Part shown: positions 38,366-48,206 of the stretch, piece after piece
Layout of the letters: each line of letters opens with the position of its first letter
How positions within the stretch are numbered: position 1 is the stretch's first letter
Origin: Neorhizobium petrolearium
Lineage (GTDB): Bacteria; Pseudomonadota; Alphaproteobacteria; Rhizobiales; Rhizobiaceae
Length of the DNA: 64,000 bases
Direction: 5' to 3'
NCBI RefSeq assembly: GCF_017873175.1
Contig: NZ_JAGGJW010000007.1
Span: forward strand, 124,001-188,000
Notes under the pieces: model-generated
Databases searched by the model: none
The model's input: the letters and a program-made list of their open reading frames with translations, nothing else
Told to the model about the DNA's origin: nothing
Made by a program: the position numbers and the translations under genes

Positions 38366-39298
38366 ATGGCCGTGATCGAAAACAATCTCGAAGCCTATCC
38401 GGTCTCGCCGCATGCGAACCGGGGCGGCTTGAAAGCCGGGCAGAGCCGCATGGGCCTTCTTCTGCTCCTGCCGGCCGCGATCGCCTTCTCTGCGGTCATT
38501 CTCTATCCGTTCCTTTCCGCGCTCGGCCTGTCGCTCTTCGAATTCACCGTCGAGATGATGGAGCCGCGCTATATCGGCTTCGAGAACTTCGCGAAAATCG
38601 CGAGCGATCCGGACGTATGGGCGGCCTTCTGGACGACGGCGATCTACGTGACGCTGACGACACTCGGCACGCTGGTTGCCGGACTCGGTTGGGCGCTGAT
38701 CATGAACCAGCCCTTTGCCGGCCGTGGCGTGTTGCGGTCGCTGTCGCTGTTGCCCTGGGTTCTGCCCTCGACGGTCAGCGCCTTCGTCTGGGGCTGGATT
38801 TTCAACGCACGCTACGGTGTGCTGAACGCCTTCCTGATGGAACTCGGCCTCATCGATTTCCCGCAGGCCTGGCTCTCAACGCCGCAAGGCGCCATGCTCG
38901 CGGTGGTGCTGACCAAGGTCTGGCTCTCTATCCCCCTCTTCATGTCCTTCTTCCTTGCCGGGCTGCAGAATCTCGACAAGGAGCAGATCGATGCGGCCCG
39001 GGTTGACGGCGCCGGAAACTTTGCAGTTCTGCGCGACCATATCCTGCCGCATCTTCGCCCGGTGCTGATTATCGTCGTGGTGCTCGGGGTGATCGGCAAT
39101 CTGCAGCAGTTCGACACCGTCTACGCACTGACCGGCGGCGGTCCCGTGCGGGCGACGACGGTGCTCTCCGTCGAGGTCTATCGCCGGGCTTTCGAGCAAT
39201 GGGATATCGGTTATGCCTCTGCCGTCGGCGTGCTCTGGGTCGCTTCTCTGCTGCCGCCGGCCTTCCTCTATCTGCGCATGCTGGTGAAGGGAAACTGA
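38366..39298 (+). CDS. Sugar ABC transporter permease (MalF/UgpA type)
   Basis: 310 residues from the ATG at 38366. Longer in-frame starts lie within the RIME element and are rejected. It has six membrane helices, beginning with MGLLLLLPAAIAFSAVILYPFLSAL. The EAA loop is LDKEQIDAARVDGAGNFAVLRDHILPHLRPVL, and TGGGPVRATTVLSVEVYRRAFEQWDIGYASAVG is typical of the family. It partners the permease encoded directly downstream. Confidence 0.92.
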   Translation: MAVIENNLEAYPVSPHANRGGLKAGQSRMGLLLLLPAAIAFSAVILYPFLSALGLSLFEFTVEMMEPRYIGFENFAKIASDPDVWAAFWTTAIYVTLTTLGTLVAGLGWALIMNQPFAGRGVLRSLSLLPWVLPSTVSAFVWGWIFNARYGVLNAFLMELGLIDFPQAWLSTPQGAMLAVVLTKVWLSIPLFMSFFLAGLQNLDKEQIDAARVDGAGNFAVLRDHILPHLRPVLIIVVVLGVIGNLQQFDTVYALTGGGPVRATTVLSVEVYRRAFEQWDIGYASAVGVLWVASLLPPAFLYLRMLVKGN

Positions 39299-39299
39299 T

Positions 39300-40136
39300 A
39301 TGTTCGACCTCTCCTCACGCTCCGCAAAGATCGTCTTCTTCGCTGCTCTCGCAGTGATCGGCTTCTTCCTGTTTTTCCCGCTCTATTGGCTGGTGATCTC
39401 GTCACTGAAGGCGAATGCCGAACTTTATCAGGTCGTGCCGACGCCGTTCCCGACCGTGCCAAGTCTCGAGCATTTCATCCGGGCGTTGACCACCGGCAAG
39501 CTGCCGATGTACCTGATGAACAGCCTGATCACCTCGACCTGCAGCGCCGCGTTGGTCACGCTTCTGGCGCTCTATGCCGGGTTCAGCTTTGCCAAATACC
39601 GCTATATCGGCCGGCAGCCGGTGATGCTGTTCATGCTGTCGGCGCAGATGTTTCCCTTCGGTCTGCTGCTGATCTCCATCTATCCGCTGATGAGCGAACT
39701 GAACCTGCTTGATACGCGACCGGGGCTGATCCTGAGCTACATCGTCTTTGCGCTGCCGGTCTCGACCTATATGCTCTACAGCTATTTTTCCCAGGTGCCG
39801 GACGAACTGATCGACGCCGCTCGGGCCGACGGCGCAAGCGATCTCCGTATCTTCCACACGATCGTCATTCCGATCTCGATCCCGCCGATCGTCACCGTTT
39901 TCCTCTATTCCTTCATGTGGTCCTGGAACGACCTTCTCTATTCGATGACGCTGATCGTCTCAGAGGACAAGCGCACGATCGGGCCGGGCCTGCTTCTCAC
40001 CTATCTCAACGAGGTCAATTCCGACTGGGGCGGCGCCATGGCGGCATCGCTGATCGCATCCGCACCCATCGTTGCGGCCTTCATGTTCCTCCAACGTTAC
40101 TTCATTCAAGGCGTCACCGCCGGAGCAGTCAAATGA
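39300..40136 (+). CDS. Sugar ABC transporter permease (MalG/UgpE type)
   Basis: 278 residues, six membrane helices, FFPLYWLVISSLKANAELY near the N-terminus and the EAA loop VPDELIDAARADGASDLRIFHTIVIPISIPPIV. It starts one base after the previous stop and overlaps the following gene by 4 bp. With the ATPase, binding protein and first permease it completes a CUT1-type importer. Confidence 0.93.
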   Translation: MFDLSSRSAKIVFFAALAVIGFFLFFPLYWLVISSLKANAELYQVVPTPFPTVPSLEHFIRALTTGKLPMYLMNSLITSTCSAALVTLLALYAGFSFAKYRYIGRQPVMLFMLSAQMFPFGLLLISIYPLMSELNLLDTRPGLILSYIVFALPVSTYMLYSYFSQVPDELIDAARADGASDLRIFHTIVIPISIPPIVTVFLYSFMWSWNDLLYSMTLIVSEDKRTIGPGLLLTYLNEVNSDWGGAMAASLIASAPIVAAFMFLQRYFIQGVTAGAVK

Positions 40137-41044
40137 CCAAACCTTTAGCCGGAGCTTTCCCCGTTCTTCCCACGTTATTCCGCGATGACGGTTCGATCGA
40201 TGAACGGGACTTTTTGTCGATCATCGACTTCGCGCTCGAAAGCGATGTCGACGGCGTTGTTTACCCGGGTGTTGCGAGCGAGGTGGATACGCTGACGCCG
40301 GAGGAACGCAAGCGGCAGGTAGAACTGCTGGCGGAACGGATCGGCGGGCGCATTCCGATCATTATCGGCGCCAGCGATCCGGATCCGAAGGCGGCGGCTA
40401 AGCATGTGGCGCAGGCGGGCGAGATCGGGGCAGCGGCAGCCATGGTTATGGCGCCCTTGTCGCTTGGCAACGATATTGCGGCACAGACGGCCTATTTCAG
40501 AGAGGTGACGGCCAATGCCGGCGTGCCGATCATGCTGCAGAACCAGCCAAAGCCGATCGGGGCGGGACTGACGCCGGAAGAGGTGGCGGCGCTCGCCAAC
40601 GCCGTGCCGGAAATCCGCTACGTGAAGGAAGAGACCGCCCCTTGCGGCCAGCATCTCACCCGTATCAAGGCGGCCGCTAACGGTTCGCTGGATGCGATCT
40701 TCGGCGGGGCCGGCGGGCGTTACATTACCGATGAACTGGCGCGCGGTGCTGCCGGCACCATGCCGGCCGCCGAGCTTGCCGATATCCATGCCCAGATGAT
40801 CCATGCCTGGCAGGAGGGCGATGTCGCGACGACGCGAAAACTCTACAACGTCTCGCTGCCGCTCCTTAACTTCCAGGCGATTTTTCGCATGCACATGACC
40901 AAGGAAGTGCTGCGTCGCCGAGGCGTCATCAGACATACGTTCGTGCGCGGCAAAGGACCGAAATTCGACGAGGGCGACAGAAAGGAACTGGCGCTTCTCC
41001 TCGGCGAGGCCGATCTTCCCTATACCAACCACAGGCCGCAGTGA
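40133..41044 (+). CDS. DHDPS/NAL-superfamily aldolase or dehydratase, altered active site
   Basis: 303 residues from the ATG at 40133, overlapping the permease stop as ATGA; the longer frame is not used. It has the DapA barrel with Schiff-base lysine K165 (RYVKEETAP). The usual YNxP tyrosine motif is LQNQP (residues 135-139), and the GTTGE loop is GVASE, so it is not a DHDP synthase. The family includes KDG aldolases, 2-keto-3-deoxy-pentonate/hexarate dehydratases and related enzymes. In this operon it should act on a 2-keto-3-deoxy sugar acid; which one is open. Confidence 0.85.
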   Translation: MTKPLAGAFPVLPTLFRDDGSIDERDFLSIIDFALESDVDGVVYPGVASEVDTLTPEERKRQVELLAERIGGRIPIIIGASDPDPKAAAKHVAQAGEIGAAAAMVMAPLSLGNDIAAQTAYFREVTANAGVPIMLQNQPKPIGAGLTPEEVAALANAVPEIRYVKEETAPCGQHLTRIKAAANGSLDAIFGGAGGRYITDELARGAAGTMPAAELADIHAQMIHAWQEGDVATTRKLYNVSLPLLNFQAIFRMHMTKEVLRRRGVIRHTFVRGKGPKFDEGDRKELALLLGEADLPYTNHRPQ

Positions 41045-42231
41045 GCACCATGCCCAAGAACGTCGTAGATGCGATCGTTTCGGTCGAGACCTTCATTATC
41101 TCCATTCCGCGCGAGGTGCCCTATCTCGGGCCGCTGAAGGAGGGCGAGGCGATCAACGAGCGCGGCTACCTGATCCGCAAGGGGAACCGCACCATCTACC
41201 CCTCGACCGATATGACGCTGCTGATCAAGGTCACCGGCGAAAGCGGCAAGGTCGGTTGGGGCGAGTGTTACGGCATTGTCGCACCCGAGGCGACCAAGGC
41301 GATCATCGACGACGTGCTCGGCCCCGTCATCATCGGCCGCGATCCAGGCGATGCCGCGGTCATCCACGAGGATCTCTACGACCTGATGCGGGTACGCGGG
41401 TTCTTCGGCGGTTATTATCTCGATGCGCTGGCGGGCGTCGATATCGCGCTCTGGGACCTCGCCGGCAAGAACCTCGGCGTGCCGGTTTCGACGCTGTTGG
41501 GCGGACGGCGGCACGATACGATCCGCGCCTATGTCTCCGGCTTGCCGAAGGCGACGCTGAAGGAGCGTTGCGATCTCGCCACCTATTGGGTCGGCAAGGG
41601 CTACAAGGGCATCAAGTTCGCGGCGGTGGTCGCCGAAGAGGATATCGTCAAGGAAATGGCGGCGCTGCGCGAGGCCGTTGGCCCGGATATCGACCTGATG
41701 GTAGACCTGCACTGGAAGTTCGAGGCCGGTGAGGCGATCCGCATCATCCGCCGTCTGGAGCCCTACAATCTCTATTTCGCGGAAGCGCCGGTGCAGCCGG
41801 AAAATCTAGAAGGCCAGGCGCGCGTGGCGGCCGGCATCGGCGTGCCGTTGGCACTCGGCGAGGAGCTGCGCACCGCTTATGAATACCGGCCGCGCTTCGA
41901 GGCGCGTGCCATGAGCATCGTGCAGCCGGAAATGGGCCATACGGGCATCACGGAATTCATCCGCATCGGCCAGATGGCGCAGGCTTTCCACATGAATATC
42001 ATGCCGCATGCCTCGATCAGCGTCGGCATCTTCACGGCAGCCAGCCTGCAGGCATCGTCGGCGCTGCAGAGCGTGCCCTATCACGAATACCAGCACTCGA
42101 TCTTCGACCGGAACCTCACCTACACGAGGGGCGACATGGCGTCAGGCGAGGGCACCTATGTCGTTCCAACCGGCGCCGGCCTCGGCGTCGAGCCGAAGGA
42201 CGACGTGTTCGAGTTCGCCATCCGACGGTGA
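41041..42231 (+). CDS. Enolase-superfamily enzyme (MR/MLE), second copy of the island
   Basis: 396 residues from the GTG at 41041, which overlaps the previous stop as GTGA; ATG at 41050 is an alternative. Metal ligands lie in [18 protein letters not shown] and LALGEEL, with the catalytic-lysine side [12 protein letters not shown] and the C-terminal [15 protein letters not shown]. It is distinct from the MLE protein at 31856 (different loops, longer N-terminus with [13 protein letters not shown]). It probably dehydrates an aldonic or aldaric acid. Its pairing with a DHDPS-family gene echoes other sugar-acid routes. Confidence 0.82.
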   Translation: MSTMPKNVVDAIVSVETFIISIPREVPYLGPLKEGEAINERGYLIRKGNRTIYPSTDMTLLIKVTGESGKVGWGECYGIVAPEATKAIIDDVLGPVIIGRDPGDAAVIHEDLYDLMRVRGFFGGYYLDALAGVDIALWDLAGKNLGVPVSTLLGGRRHDTIRAYVSGLPKATLKERCDLATYWVGKGYKGIKFAAVVAEEDIVKEMAALREAVGPDIDLMVDLHWKFEAGEAIRIIRRLEPYNLYFAEAPVQPENLEGQARVAAGIGVPLALGEELRTAYEYRPRFEARAMSIVQPEMGHTGITEFIRIGQMAQAFHMNIMPHASISVGIFTAASLQASSALQSVPYHEYQHSIFDRNLTYTRGDMASGEGTYVVPTGAGLGVEPKDDVFEFAIRR

Positions 42232-42316
42232 CGGCCTCTCCACTGGCAAGACGACATTGAATTTCCGCCTGCGGAGCGCCATTTTAGGTGCAAATCCCAA
42301 ACCGAAGGAGGAAAGC

Positions 42317-42841
42317 ATGACGACGACTACCGAACGGGCCGTCCTGGCAGGCGGTTGTTTCTGGGGCATGCAGGACCTGATCCGACGTATGCCGGGCGTG
42401 ATCTCGACGCGCGTCGGTTATAGCGGCGGCGACGTGCAGAACGCGACCTACCGCAATCACGGAACCCATGCCGAGGCGATCGAGATCATCTTCGATCCGG
42501 CCAAAACGAGCTATCGCGATCTCCTGGAGTTCTTCTTCCAGATCCATGATCCGACTACCAGGAACCGCCAGGGCAATGACATCGGAACGAGCTATCGTTC
42601 GGCAATCTTCTATGTCAGCGACGAACAGAAGCGTATCGCAGAAGACACGATCGCCGATGTGAACGCCTCCGGTCTGTGGCCGGGCAAGGTCGTGACGGAA
42701 GTCGAGCCGGTCGGCGATTTCTGGGAGGCGGAGCCCGAGCATCAGGACTATCTGGAGCGTTATCCGAACGGCTATACCTGCCATTTCCCGCGGCCGAACT
42801 GGAAGCTGCCGAAGCGCTCCAGCGTCGCTGCCGCTGAATAG
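42317..42841 (+). CDS. msrA: Peptide methionine sulfoxide reductase A
   Basis: 174 residues from the ATG at 42317, shortly after GGAGGAAAGC; the in-frame extension overlaps the previous gene. The catalytic GCFWG (C14) and the following [23 protein letters not shown] and [23 protein letters not shown] are diagnostic. It reduces methionine-S-sulfoxide in proteins using thioredoxin. No resolving Cys is seen in the C-terminal tail ([12 protein letters not shown]). It is 85 bp after the enolase-superfamily gene and is followed by a terminator; a link with sugar catabolism is not evident. Confidence 0.95.
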   Translation: MTTTTERAVLAGGCFWGMQDLIRRMPGVISTRVGYSGGDVQNATYRNHGTHAEAIEIIFDPAKTSYRDLLEFFFQIHDPTTRNRQGNDIGTSYRSAIFYVSDEQKRIAEDTIADVNASGLWPGKVVTEVEPVGDFWEAEPEHQDYLERYPNGYTCHFPRPNWKLPKRSSVAAAE

Positions 42842-42862
42842 CCGATCATATCCGAACAGGAA

Positions 42863-42897
42863 AAGGCGCTGCCATTTCGCGACGGCAGCGCCTTTTT
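42863..42897 (+). terminator. Rho-independent terminator after msrA
   Basis: Stem AAGGCGCTGCC (42863-42873), 10-base loop, GGCAGCGCCTT (42884-42894), then a T run. A short A run on the other side could let it also stop the convergent aldehyde dehydrogenase unit, whose stop is at 42914. Confidence 0.88.
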
Positions 42898-42913
42898 GTT
42901 TGAGCTGATCCTA

Positions 42914-44347
42914 TCAGGCGAGCGTGTATGCAGTCTTCACGACGGTGAAGAACTCGGCCGCATATTTGCCCTGCTCGCGCGGGCCGAAGGAGGAAGCCTT
43001 GCGGCCGCCGAACGGCACGTGGAAATCGACACCAGCCGTCGGCAGGTTGACCATCACCATGCCGGCTTCCGAATTACGCTTGAAATGGGTCGCGTATTTC
43101 AGGCTCGTCGTGGCGATGCCGGCCGAGAGGCCGAACGGCGTGTCGTTGGCGACGGCCAGGGCTTCCTCATAGTTTTTCACTCGGATGACCGATGCGACCG
43201 GTCCAAAAATCTCCTCGCGCGAGATGCGCATCTGATTGGTGGCCTCGGTAAATAGGGTCGGCTGCAGATAGAAGCCGGGCGTGTCGCGCTTGATGACTTC
43301 GCCGCCATAGGCGAGCCTGGCGCCTTCCTGCTTGCCGACCTCGATGTAGTCGGTGTCGGTCTTCAGCTGCTTTTCGTCGACGACCGGGCCGATATGGGTG
43401 CCGGCCTTCAAGGCGTTATCGACGTTCAGCGTCTTCAGTTTTTCCGTCAGAGCCGCCACGAACTTGTCGTGGATGCCTTCGGTGACGATCAACCGGGACG
43501 AGGCGGTGCAGCGCTGGCCCGTCGAGAAGAAGCCGGAATTGGCGGCGGCTTCGACGGCGACGTTCAAATCGGCGTCGTCGAGGACGACCATCGGGTTCTT
43601 GCCGCCCATTTCGAGCTGGAACTTGCGGTTATGCTCGATCGAGGTCATGGCGACGCGTTTGCCGGTGCCGATCGAGCCGGTGAAGGTGATGCCGGCCAGA
43701 TCCGGGCTGTCGAGCATCGCCTGCCCGACGACAGAGCCGCGGCCCATGACAAGGTTCAGGACACCCTTCGGCAGGCCGGCGCGGTGCAGGATGTCGACGA
43801 TCGCCCAGGCGCAGCCGGGTACGAGGTCGGCCGGCTTGAAGACGACGGTGTTGCCGTAGCAGAGCGCCGGCGCGATCTTCCAGGCGGGAATGGCGATCGG
43901 AAAATTCCAGGGCGTGATGATGCCGATGACACCGAGCGGTTCGCGGGTGATCTCAACGCCAATGTTCGGACGAGCGGAGGGAACCACTTCACCTGTCAGA
44001 CGTAGCGTTTCGCCCGCGAAGAAATCGAAGATCTGGGCGGCGCGGGTAACTTCGCCGATTGCCTCGGGAAGAATCTTGCCTTCTTCGCGGGCGAGAAGCG
44101 CGCCGAGTTCTTCCTTGCGGGCGAGGATTTCATCGGAGGTTTTTCTGAGGATTGCATGGCGTTCGAGAATGCCGGAGCGCGACCAGGCGGGGAAGGCGGC
44201 TTTGGCGGCGGCGATCGCTTGCTTCGCGTCTTCCGCGCTGCCCTGGGCGTACATGCCCACCACGTCATTGGTGTCCGACGGGCTGATGTTCTTCGATGCC
44301 TCGGAACCGACCCATTCGCCGGCGATCAAGTTCTGGTAGATGGTCAT
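42914..44347 (-). CDS. NAD(P)-dependent aldehyde dehydrogenase, probably alpha-ketoglutarate semialdehyde dehydrogenase
   Basis: 477 residues, full-length ALDH. Catalytic E246 (FQLEMGGKNP) and C280 (STGQRCTAS), ITPWNFPIAIPAWK and EEIFGPVASVI are present. The sequence resembles 2,5-dioxovalerate dehydrogenases. It is the last gene in the minus-strand uronate unit and would oxidise the alpha-ketoglutarate semialdehyde made by KdgD to alpha-ketoglutarate, which enters the TCA cycle. The ATG follows AGGAGAGGTCC. Specific substrate is inferred from the pathway around it. Confidence 0.88.
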   Translation of the reverse strand: MTIYQNLIAGEWVGSEASKNISPSDTNDVVGMYAQGSAEDAKQAIAAAKAAFPAWSRSGILERHAILRKTSDEILARKEELGALLAREEGKILPEAIGEVTRAAQIFDFFAGETLRLTGEVVPSARPNIGVEITREPLGVIGIITPWNFPIAIPAWKIAPALCYGNTVVFKPADLVPGCAWAIVDILHRAGLPKGVLNLVMGRGSVVGQAMLDSPDLAGITFTGSIGTGKRVAMTSIEHNRKFQLEMGGKNPMVVLDDADLNVAVEAAANSGFFSTGQRCTASSRLIVTEGIHDKFVAALTEKLKTLNVDNALKAGTHIGPVVDEKQLKTDTDYIEVGKQEGARLAYGGEVIKRDTPGFYLQPTLFTEATNQMRISREEIFGPVASVIRVKNYEEALAVANDTPFGLSAGIATTSLKYATHFKRNSEAGMVMVNLPTAGVDFHVPFGGRKASSFGPREQGKYAAEFFTVVKTAYTLA

Positions 44348-44369
44348 GGACCTCTCCTTTCATGTGAAA

Positions 44370-44390
44370 GGTCCCGCTTGGGGCGGGACC
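44370..44390 (-). terminator. Hairpin between dctM and the aldehyde dehydrogenase gene
   Basis: GGTCCCGC (44370-44377) and GCGGGACC (44383-44390) form an 8-bp stem with a 5-base loop. On the minus strand it is followed only by TTTC, so it is at best a weak terminator or an mRNA-stability hairpin inside the operon. Confidence 0.4.
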
Positions 44391-44414
44391 GGCAGGAAAT
44401 GATATGCTTCGCGT

Positions 44415-45695
44415 TTATCTGAACAGGCTCGGCAGCCAGAGCGAAAGAGCCGGGATGTAAGTCACCGCCATCAGTACAGCGATGCTGGCGCCGAAGAAAG
44501 GCCAGATCGTTCGCATTGCTTCACGGATCGTAATGCCGCCGACAGCGCAGCCGACGAACAGCACCGTTCCCACAGGCGGCGTATTCAGCCCGATACCAGC
44601 ATTCAGGATCATGACGACGCCGAAATGCACCGGGTCCACGCCGAACGCCTTGACGACCGGCAACAGGACAGGTGTCGAGATGATGACCAGCGGCGCCATA
44701 TCCATGAAGGTGCCGAGAATCAGAAGCACGATGTTGATGACGAGGAGCACGATGATGGGATTGTCCGATATGGCGCGGATCGTGCCGATCATCAGCGTCT
44801 GCACCTGCAGGAAGGCCATCAGCCAGGCGAAAGAGGCGGCGGTACCGATAACGAGCAGGACCATGGCAGTGGTGCGCACTGCGCCCATCACCGCTTCGAT
44901 GAATCCTGCCCAATCGAGCTCCCGATAGACAAGCATGGCGACGAGAAAGGCGTAAAGGACCGCAATGCAGGAACTTTCCGTCGCCGTGAAGACGCCAGAG
45001 CGGACGCCTCCGAAGATGATGCCGATCAGGAGAATGCCGGGAAAGGACGCCAGGAGATAGTAGCCCAGGCGCGCGAAGCCCGGAAAGGGTTCGGATGGAT
45101 ACCCCTTGCGACGCGCCACGATATAGGCGGTCACCATCAGCGCGGCCGCAAGCAGCAGGCCCGGTACAATTCCGGCCGTGAAGAGATCGGCAACAGAAAC
45201 ATTGCCGCCTGCTGCGATGGAATAAAGGATCATGTTGTGGGATGGCGGGATCATCAGCGCGATAATCGCGGCATTCACCGTCACGTTCACCGCATAATCC
45301 CTGTCGTAGCCGCGTGCGGCCATCTGCGGAACCATCAGTCCGCCGACGGCGGAAGCATCCGCGACGGCGGAGCCGGAGATACCGCCGAACAGTGTTGAGG
45401 CGACGATGTTGACCTGGCCCAGGCCTCCTCGAAGGTGGCCGACGAGGCCTGCTGCAAAGCGGATAAGCCGGTTGGCGATGCCGCCGCGCACCATGAGGTC
45501 GCCGGCGAAGATGAAGAACGGGATCGCCATCATCGCAAAGACATTCATGCCGGAATTCAGTTGCTGAAAGACGACGACCGGCGGCAGACCCAGGTAGAGC
45601 ACGGTTGCGAACGAAGCGATGCCGAGGCAAAAGGCGATCGGCATGCCGATCAGCATGAGGGCCGTGAAGGACCCAAAAAGAATAGCATAGGCCAT
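44415..45695 (-). CDS. dctM: TRAP transporter large permease (DctM), uronate/aldarate-type
   Basis: 426 residues from the ATG at 45695, after AGGAGGCCGTGTG; the longer open frame reads into dctQ out of frame. It has about twelve membrane helices and DctM motifs MAIPFFIFAGDLM, SGSAVADASAVGG, MIPPSHNMILYS and LNAGIGLNTPPVGTVLF. It couples Na+ or H+ gradient to solute uptake with the small permease and DctP. It overlaps dctQ by one base (TGATG). The gene set beside it points to uronic or aldaric acids as substrate. Confidence 0.94.
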   Translation of the reverse strand: MAYAILFGSFTALMLIGMPIAFCLGIASFATVLYLGLPPVVVFQQLNSGMNVFAMMAIPFFIFAGDLMVRGGIANRLIRFAAGLVGHLRGGLGQVNIVASTLFGGISGSAVADASAVGGLMVPQMAARGYDRDYAVNVTVNAAIIALMIPPSHNMILYSIAAGGNVSVADLFTAGIVPGLLLAAALMVTAYIVARRKGYPSEPFPGFARLGYYLLASFPGILLIGIIFGGVRSGVFTATESSCIAVLYAFLVAMLVYRELDWAGFIEAVMGAVRTTAMVLLVIGTAASFAWLMAFLQVQTLMIGTIRAISDNPIIVLLVINIVLLILGTFMDMAPLVIISTPVLLPVVKAFGVDPVHFGVVMILNAGIGLNTPPVGTVLFVGCAVGGITIREAMRTIWPFFGASIAVLMAVTYIPALSLWLPSLFR

Positions 45696-46216
45696 CACAC
45701 GGCCTCCTGAACAACGATACCAGCCGGGATTTCTTCGCCGATCGCGACGTCGACGAAACGTTCGAGGGAAAAGAGGGCGATCATCGCGCCGCCGACGATC
45801 ATGGGGAAGAAATCGGTGCCACCCGGCCAGCCGAGGACCGGAATCGTGGCGGACCAGGTGCCGATTGCAAGAAGCGCCGAATAATAGGTCATGCCAATGC
45901 CAAACAACACGATCAGGCCGAGGCTTATGAGGTCCATGGCCTTCTGAATCGCCGGCGGCATGGCATAGCGCACGATATCGAGGCCAAGGTGCACGCTTTC
46001 CCGCACGCCGACCGCGGCACCCAGCATAATGAACCACGACATGAGGTAGAGCGAGAGTGGTTCGGACCAGCTTGGCGAGTCGTTCAGGACGTAGCGGCCA
46101 AAGACCTGCCAACCGACGATGAGAGTCATTGCGACGATGCCGAGACCGGCGATGTAAAGCGATAAACGGCTGAGTACGCCCAGAACGGGACGGATAGTCA
46201 GCATGAAATTCCTCAT
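45695..46216 (-). CDS. dctQ: TRAP transporter small permease (DctQ)
   Basis: 173 residues from the ATG at 46216, which follows GAGGAAGGACC; an upstream non-ATG start would add 20 residues overlapping a terminator hairpin. There are four membrane helices with WQVFGRYVLNDSPSWSEPLSLYLMSW, the standard DctQ motif. It forms the membrane complex with DctM. It sits 86 bp after dctP, with a terminator-like hairpin between. Confidence 0.92.
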   Translation of the reverse strand: MRNFMLTIRPVLGVLSRLSLYIAGLGIVAMTLIVGWQVFGRYVLNDSPSWSEPLSLYLMSWFIMLGAAVGVRESVHLGLDIVRYAMPPAIQKAMDLISLGLIVLFGIGMTYYSALLAIGTWSATIPVLGWPGGTDFFPMIVGGAMIALFSLERFVDVAIGEEIPAGIVVQEAV

Positions 46217-46258
46217 GGTCCTTCCTCCTCGCCAGCTGTCCGCTGACTTCCGGCATGC

Positions 46259-46292
46259 AAAAAGGCCGGCCCTCATGTTGAGAGCCGGCCTT
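46259..46292 (-). terminator. Intra-operon rho-independent terminator between dctP and dctQ
   Basis: On the minus strand AAGGCCGGC (46292-46284) pairs with GCCGGCCTT (46270-46262) and is followed by TTTTT (46263-46259). It lies just after the binding-protein gene, so most transcripts should end here and fewer should reach the permease genes. Confidence 0.8.
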
Positions 46293-46302
46293 CAGTTCTG
46301 GA

Positions 46303-47277
46303 TTACTTCACGTCCTGGATGCGCTGCAGAAGATCCTTCATTTTCGGATCTGTCACGAAGCGATCGTAGACCGGCTTCATTGCCGCGGCGAACTCGTCCT
46401 TGTTCACCTTGATGACATTTGCGCCACCGGCGCGGACCTTTTCTTCGGACGACTTTTCGCGGGCCGTCCACAATTCACGCATCTTGCCGACCGAATCCTT
46501 GGCGGCCTGGCGGACAATCTGCTGATCTTCCGGCGAGAGCTTGTCCCAGGAGAGCTTCGAGATGACCAGGATTTCCGGGTTCAGCGAATGCTCGGTCAGC
46601 GTGTAATTCTTGGCCACCTCGTAGTGACGCGCCGATTCATAGGACGGCCAGTTATTTTCAGCGCCGTCGACAACTCCGGTTTCCAAAGAGGAGTAGACTT
46701 CGCCCATCGGCATCGGGGTCGGATTAGCGCCGAACGCCTCCATCATGGCGATCCAGAGATCGGACTGCTGGACGCGGATCTTCATGCCCTTGAGATCGGC
46801 AAGCTTCTCGATCGGCTTCTTGGTCGTGTAGAACGAACGCGCCCCGGAGTCGTAATAGGCAAGACCGATCAGGCCATGCGGCTCGAATGCCTTGAGGATT
46901 TCGTCGCCGATCGGGCCGTCCACGACATTGTGCATATGTTCGGTGGAGCGGAACAGGAAAGGAAGACCGAGGACGGTCGTTTCCGGTACGAGGTTGTTGA
47001 ACGGCGCAGCGTTGACGCGGTTCATGTCGATGACGCCGAAGCGGGTCTGTTCGATCGTATCCTTTTCCTGACCGAGGACGGCGTTGTTCATGACCTGGAT
47101 CTGGATGCGGCCGTTTGTGCGTTGAGAAACCAACTCGCCCATATATTTCACTGCATCCACGGTCGGATAGCCATCCGGATGGATATCGGCGGAGCGCAGT
47201 GTGATCTCCTGCGCCTGGACGGTGGTCGCAGCCAGCGCAAGGCCAAACGCCAAGCCCAGCATTTTGGTGAGTTTCAT
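46303..47277 (-). CDS. dctP: TRAP transporter substrate-binding protein (DctP), uronate/aldarate-type
   Basis: 324 residues with the signal peptide [22 protein letters not shown]. The mature domain shows [63 protein letters not shown] and the conserved Arg in GMKIRVQ, which usually binds the ligand carboxylate. It captures a carboxylated sugar in the periplasm. Relatives with this sequence style bind glucuronate or galacturonate, which fits the Udh pathway genes. Confidence 0.92.
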   Translation of the reverse strand: MKLTKMLGLAFGLALAATTVQAQEITLRSADIHPDGYPTVDAVKYMGELVSQRTNGRIQIQVMNNAVLGQEKDTIEQTRFGVIDMNRVNAAPFNNLVPETTVLGLPFLFRSTEHMHNVVDGPIGDEILKAFEPHGLIGLAYYDSGARSFYTTKKPIEKLADLKGMKIRVQQSDLWIAMMEAFGANPTPMPMGEVYSSLETGVVDGAENNWPSYESARHYEVAKNYTLTEHSLNPEILVISKLSWDKLSPEDQQIVRQAAKDSVGKMRELWTAREKSSEEKVRAGGANVIKVNKDEFAAAMKPVYDRFVTDPKMKDLLQRIQDVK

Positions 47278-47330
47278 GTCTTCCTCCTCTGATGAAAGAT
47301 TCCGAAGCGCGCTGCTCCGGTAAGGTCCGG

Positions 47331-48206
47331 CTATTCCGGCTTCCAGCCGGGAAGGCCGTAAAGCTCTTGCGGGTTTTCCACGAGGGCTCGATGGCGTGTT
47401 GCTTCGTCCGGAAGCCAGCCAAGCACCGTGTCGGTCAGTGCCGCGTCATCCGGGTAATCTGCCTGTTCGCGGGCAAGATTGTGCGGCCAGTTGGTGCCCC
47501 AGACGATGCGTTCCGGTGCGTATTTGGCGATTTCGCGAGCAACGGCTGCGACATCGGCATAATCCGGGCCGCCAGCCTTCGAGGATTCATAGACGCCGGC
47601 GAACTTGAACCAGCAGTTGCCGCCGTCGATCAGCCGCTTGACGGCGTCGATCTGCGGGCTGTCGGCCGTTACGCCGGAGAAGAACTTGCCGTGATGGTCG
47701 AAGACCCAGCGGGATTTCAGCCTCTTGAGGCGCTCTTCGTGATCGAGGATATGGCTGCCGTCGAACTGGACCGCTATCATCCAATTCCGCGAGGCGGCCT
47801 TCGCATCGACCGCTTCGAGCTCGCTCAAATCTACGGCGCCACCGGGCAAATCCATGATGCGCGCGCCGACATTGCCGGCGGCAGCGAGGCGGTCGAGTTC
47901 CTCTTCAGGCGTCGCGCCATCGATGACGCAAACGCCGCGGGCGATCGACCCGAATTCTGCAAGGCAGGCGTTGAGGTTGGAGTTATCACGCTGCTGGGCA
48001 TTGCCCTGCGTAACGATCACCCGCTCGATGCCGATCCAGCGCATGAATTCAAGATACTGAGCAGGCGTCGGCAACTGGCCCGCTGGTAGACCTGGGCCGC
48101 CGGGCAGAGACGGAAAGCCCGGCAGATAGGCATGCATCTGCGTATCGACCGCGCCCTTCGGCAGTCTGGTCTTCGGAGGATTGCCGGAGAGGGTCCGGAC
48201 GAGCAT
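47331..48206 (-). CDS. gli: Amidohydrolase-superfamily D-galactarolactone isomerase (Gli-like)
   Basis: 291 residues of the COG3618 amidohydrolase group: [12 protein letters not shown] near the N-terminus, VFDHHGKF, a final barrel strand [11 protein letters not shown] and [11 protein letters not shown]. In Agrobacterium a member directly beside Gci interconverts galactaro-1,5- and 1,4-lactone without metal. The same adjacency here (next gene overlaps by one base) supports that role. A simple sugar-lactone hydrolase is the alternative. Confidence 0.82.
   Translation of the reverse strand: MLVRTLSGNPPKTRLPKGAVDTQMHAYLPGFPSLPGGPGLPAGQLPTPAQYLEFMRWIGIERVIVTQGNAQQRDNSNLNACLAEFGSIARGVCVIDGATPEEELDRLAAAGNVGARIMDLPGGAVDLSELEAVDAKAASRNWMIAVQFDGSHILDHEERLKRLKSRWVFDHHGKFFSGVTADSPQIDAVKRLIDGGNCWFKFAGVYESSKAGGPDYADVAAVAREIAKYAPERIVWGTNWPHNLAREQADYPDDAALTDTVLGWLPDEATRHRALVENPQELYGLPGWKPE

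Noticed and set aside
44521..45714. 397-codon minus-strand open frame over dctM
   Set aside because: Out of frame with DctM, rich in Arg and His and without membrane helices.
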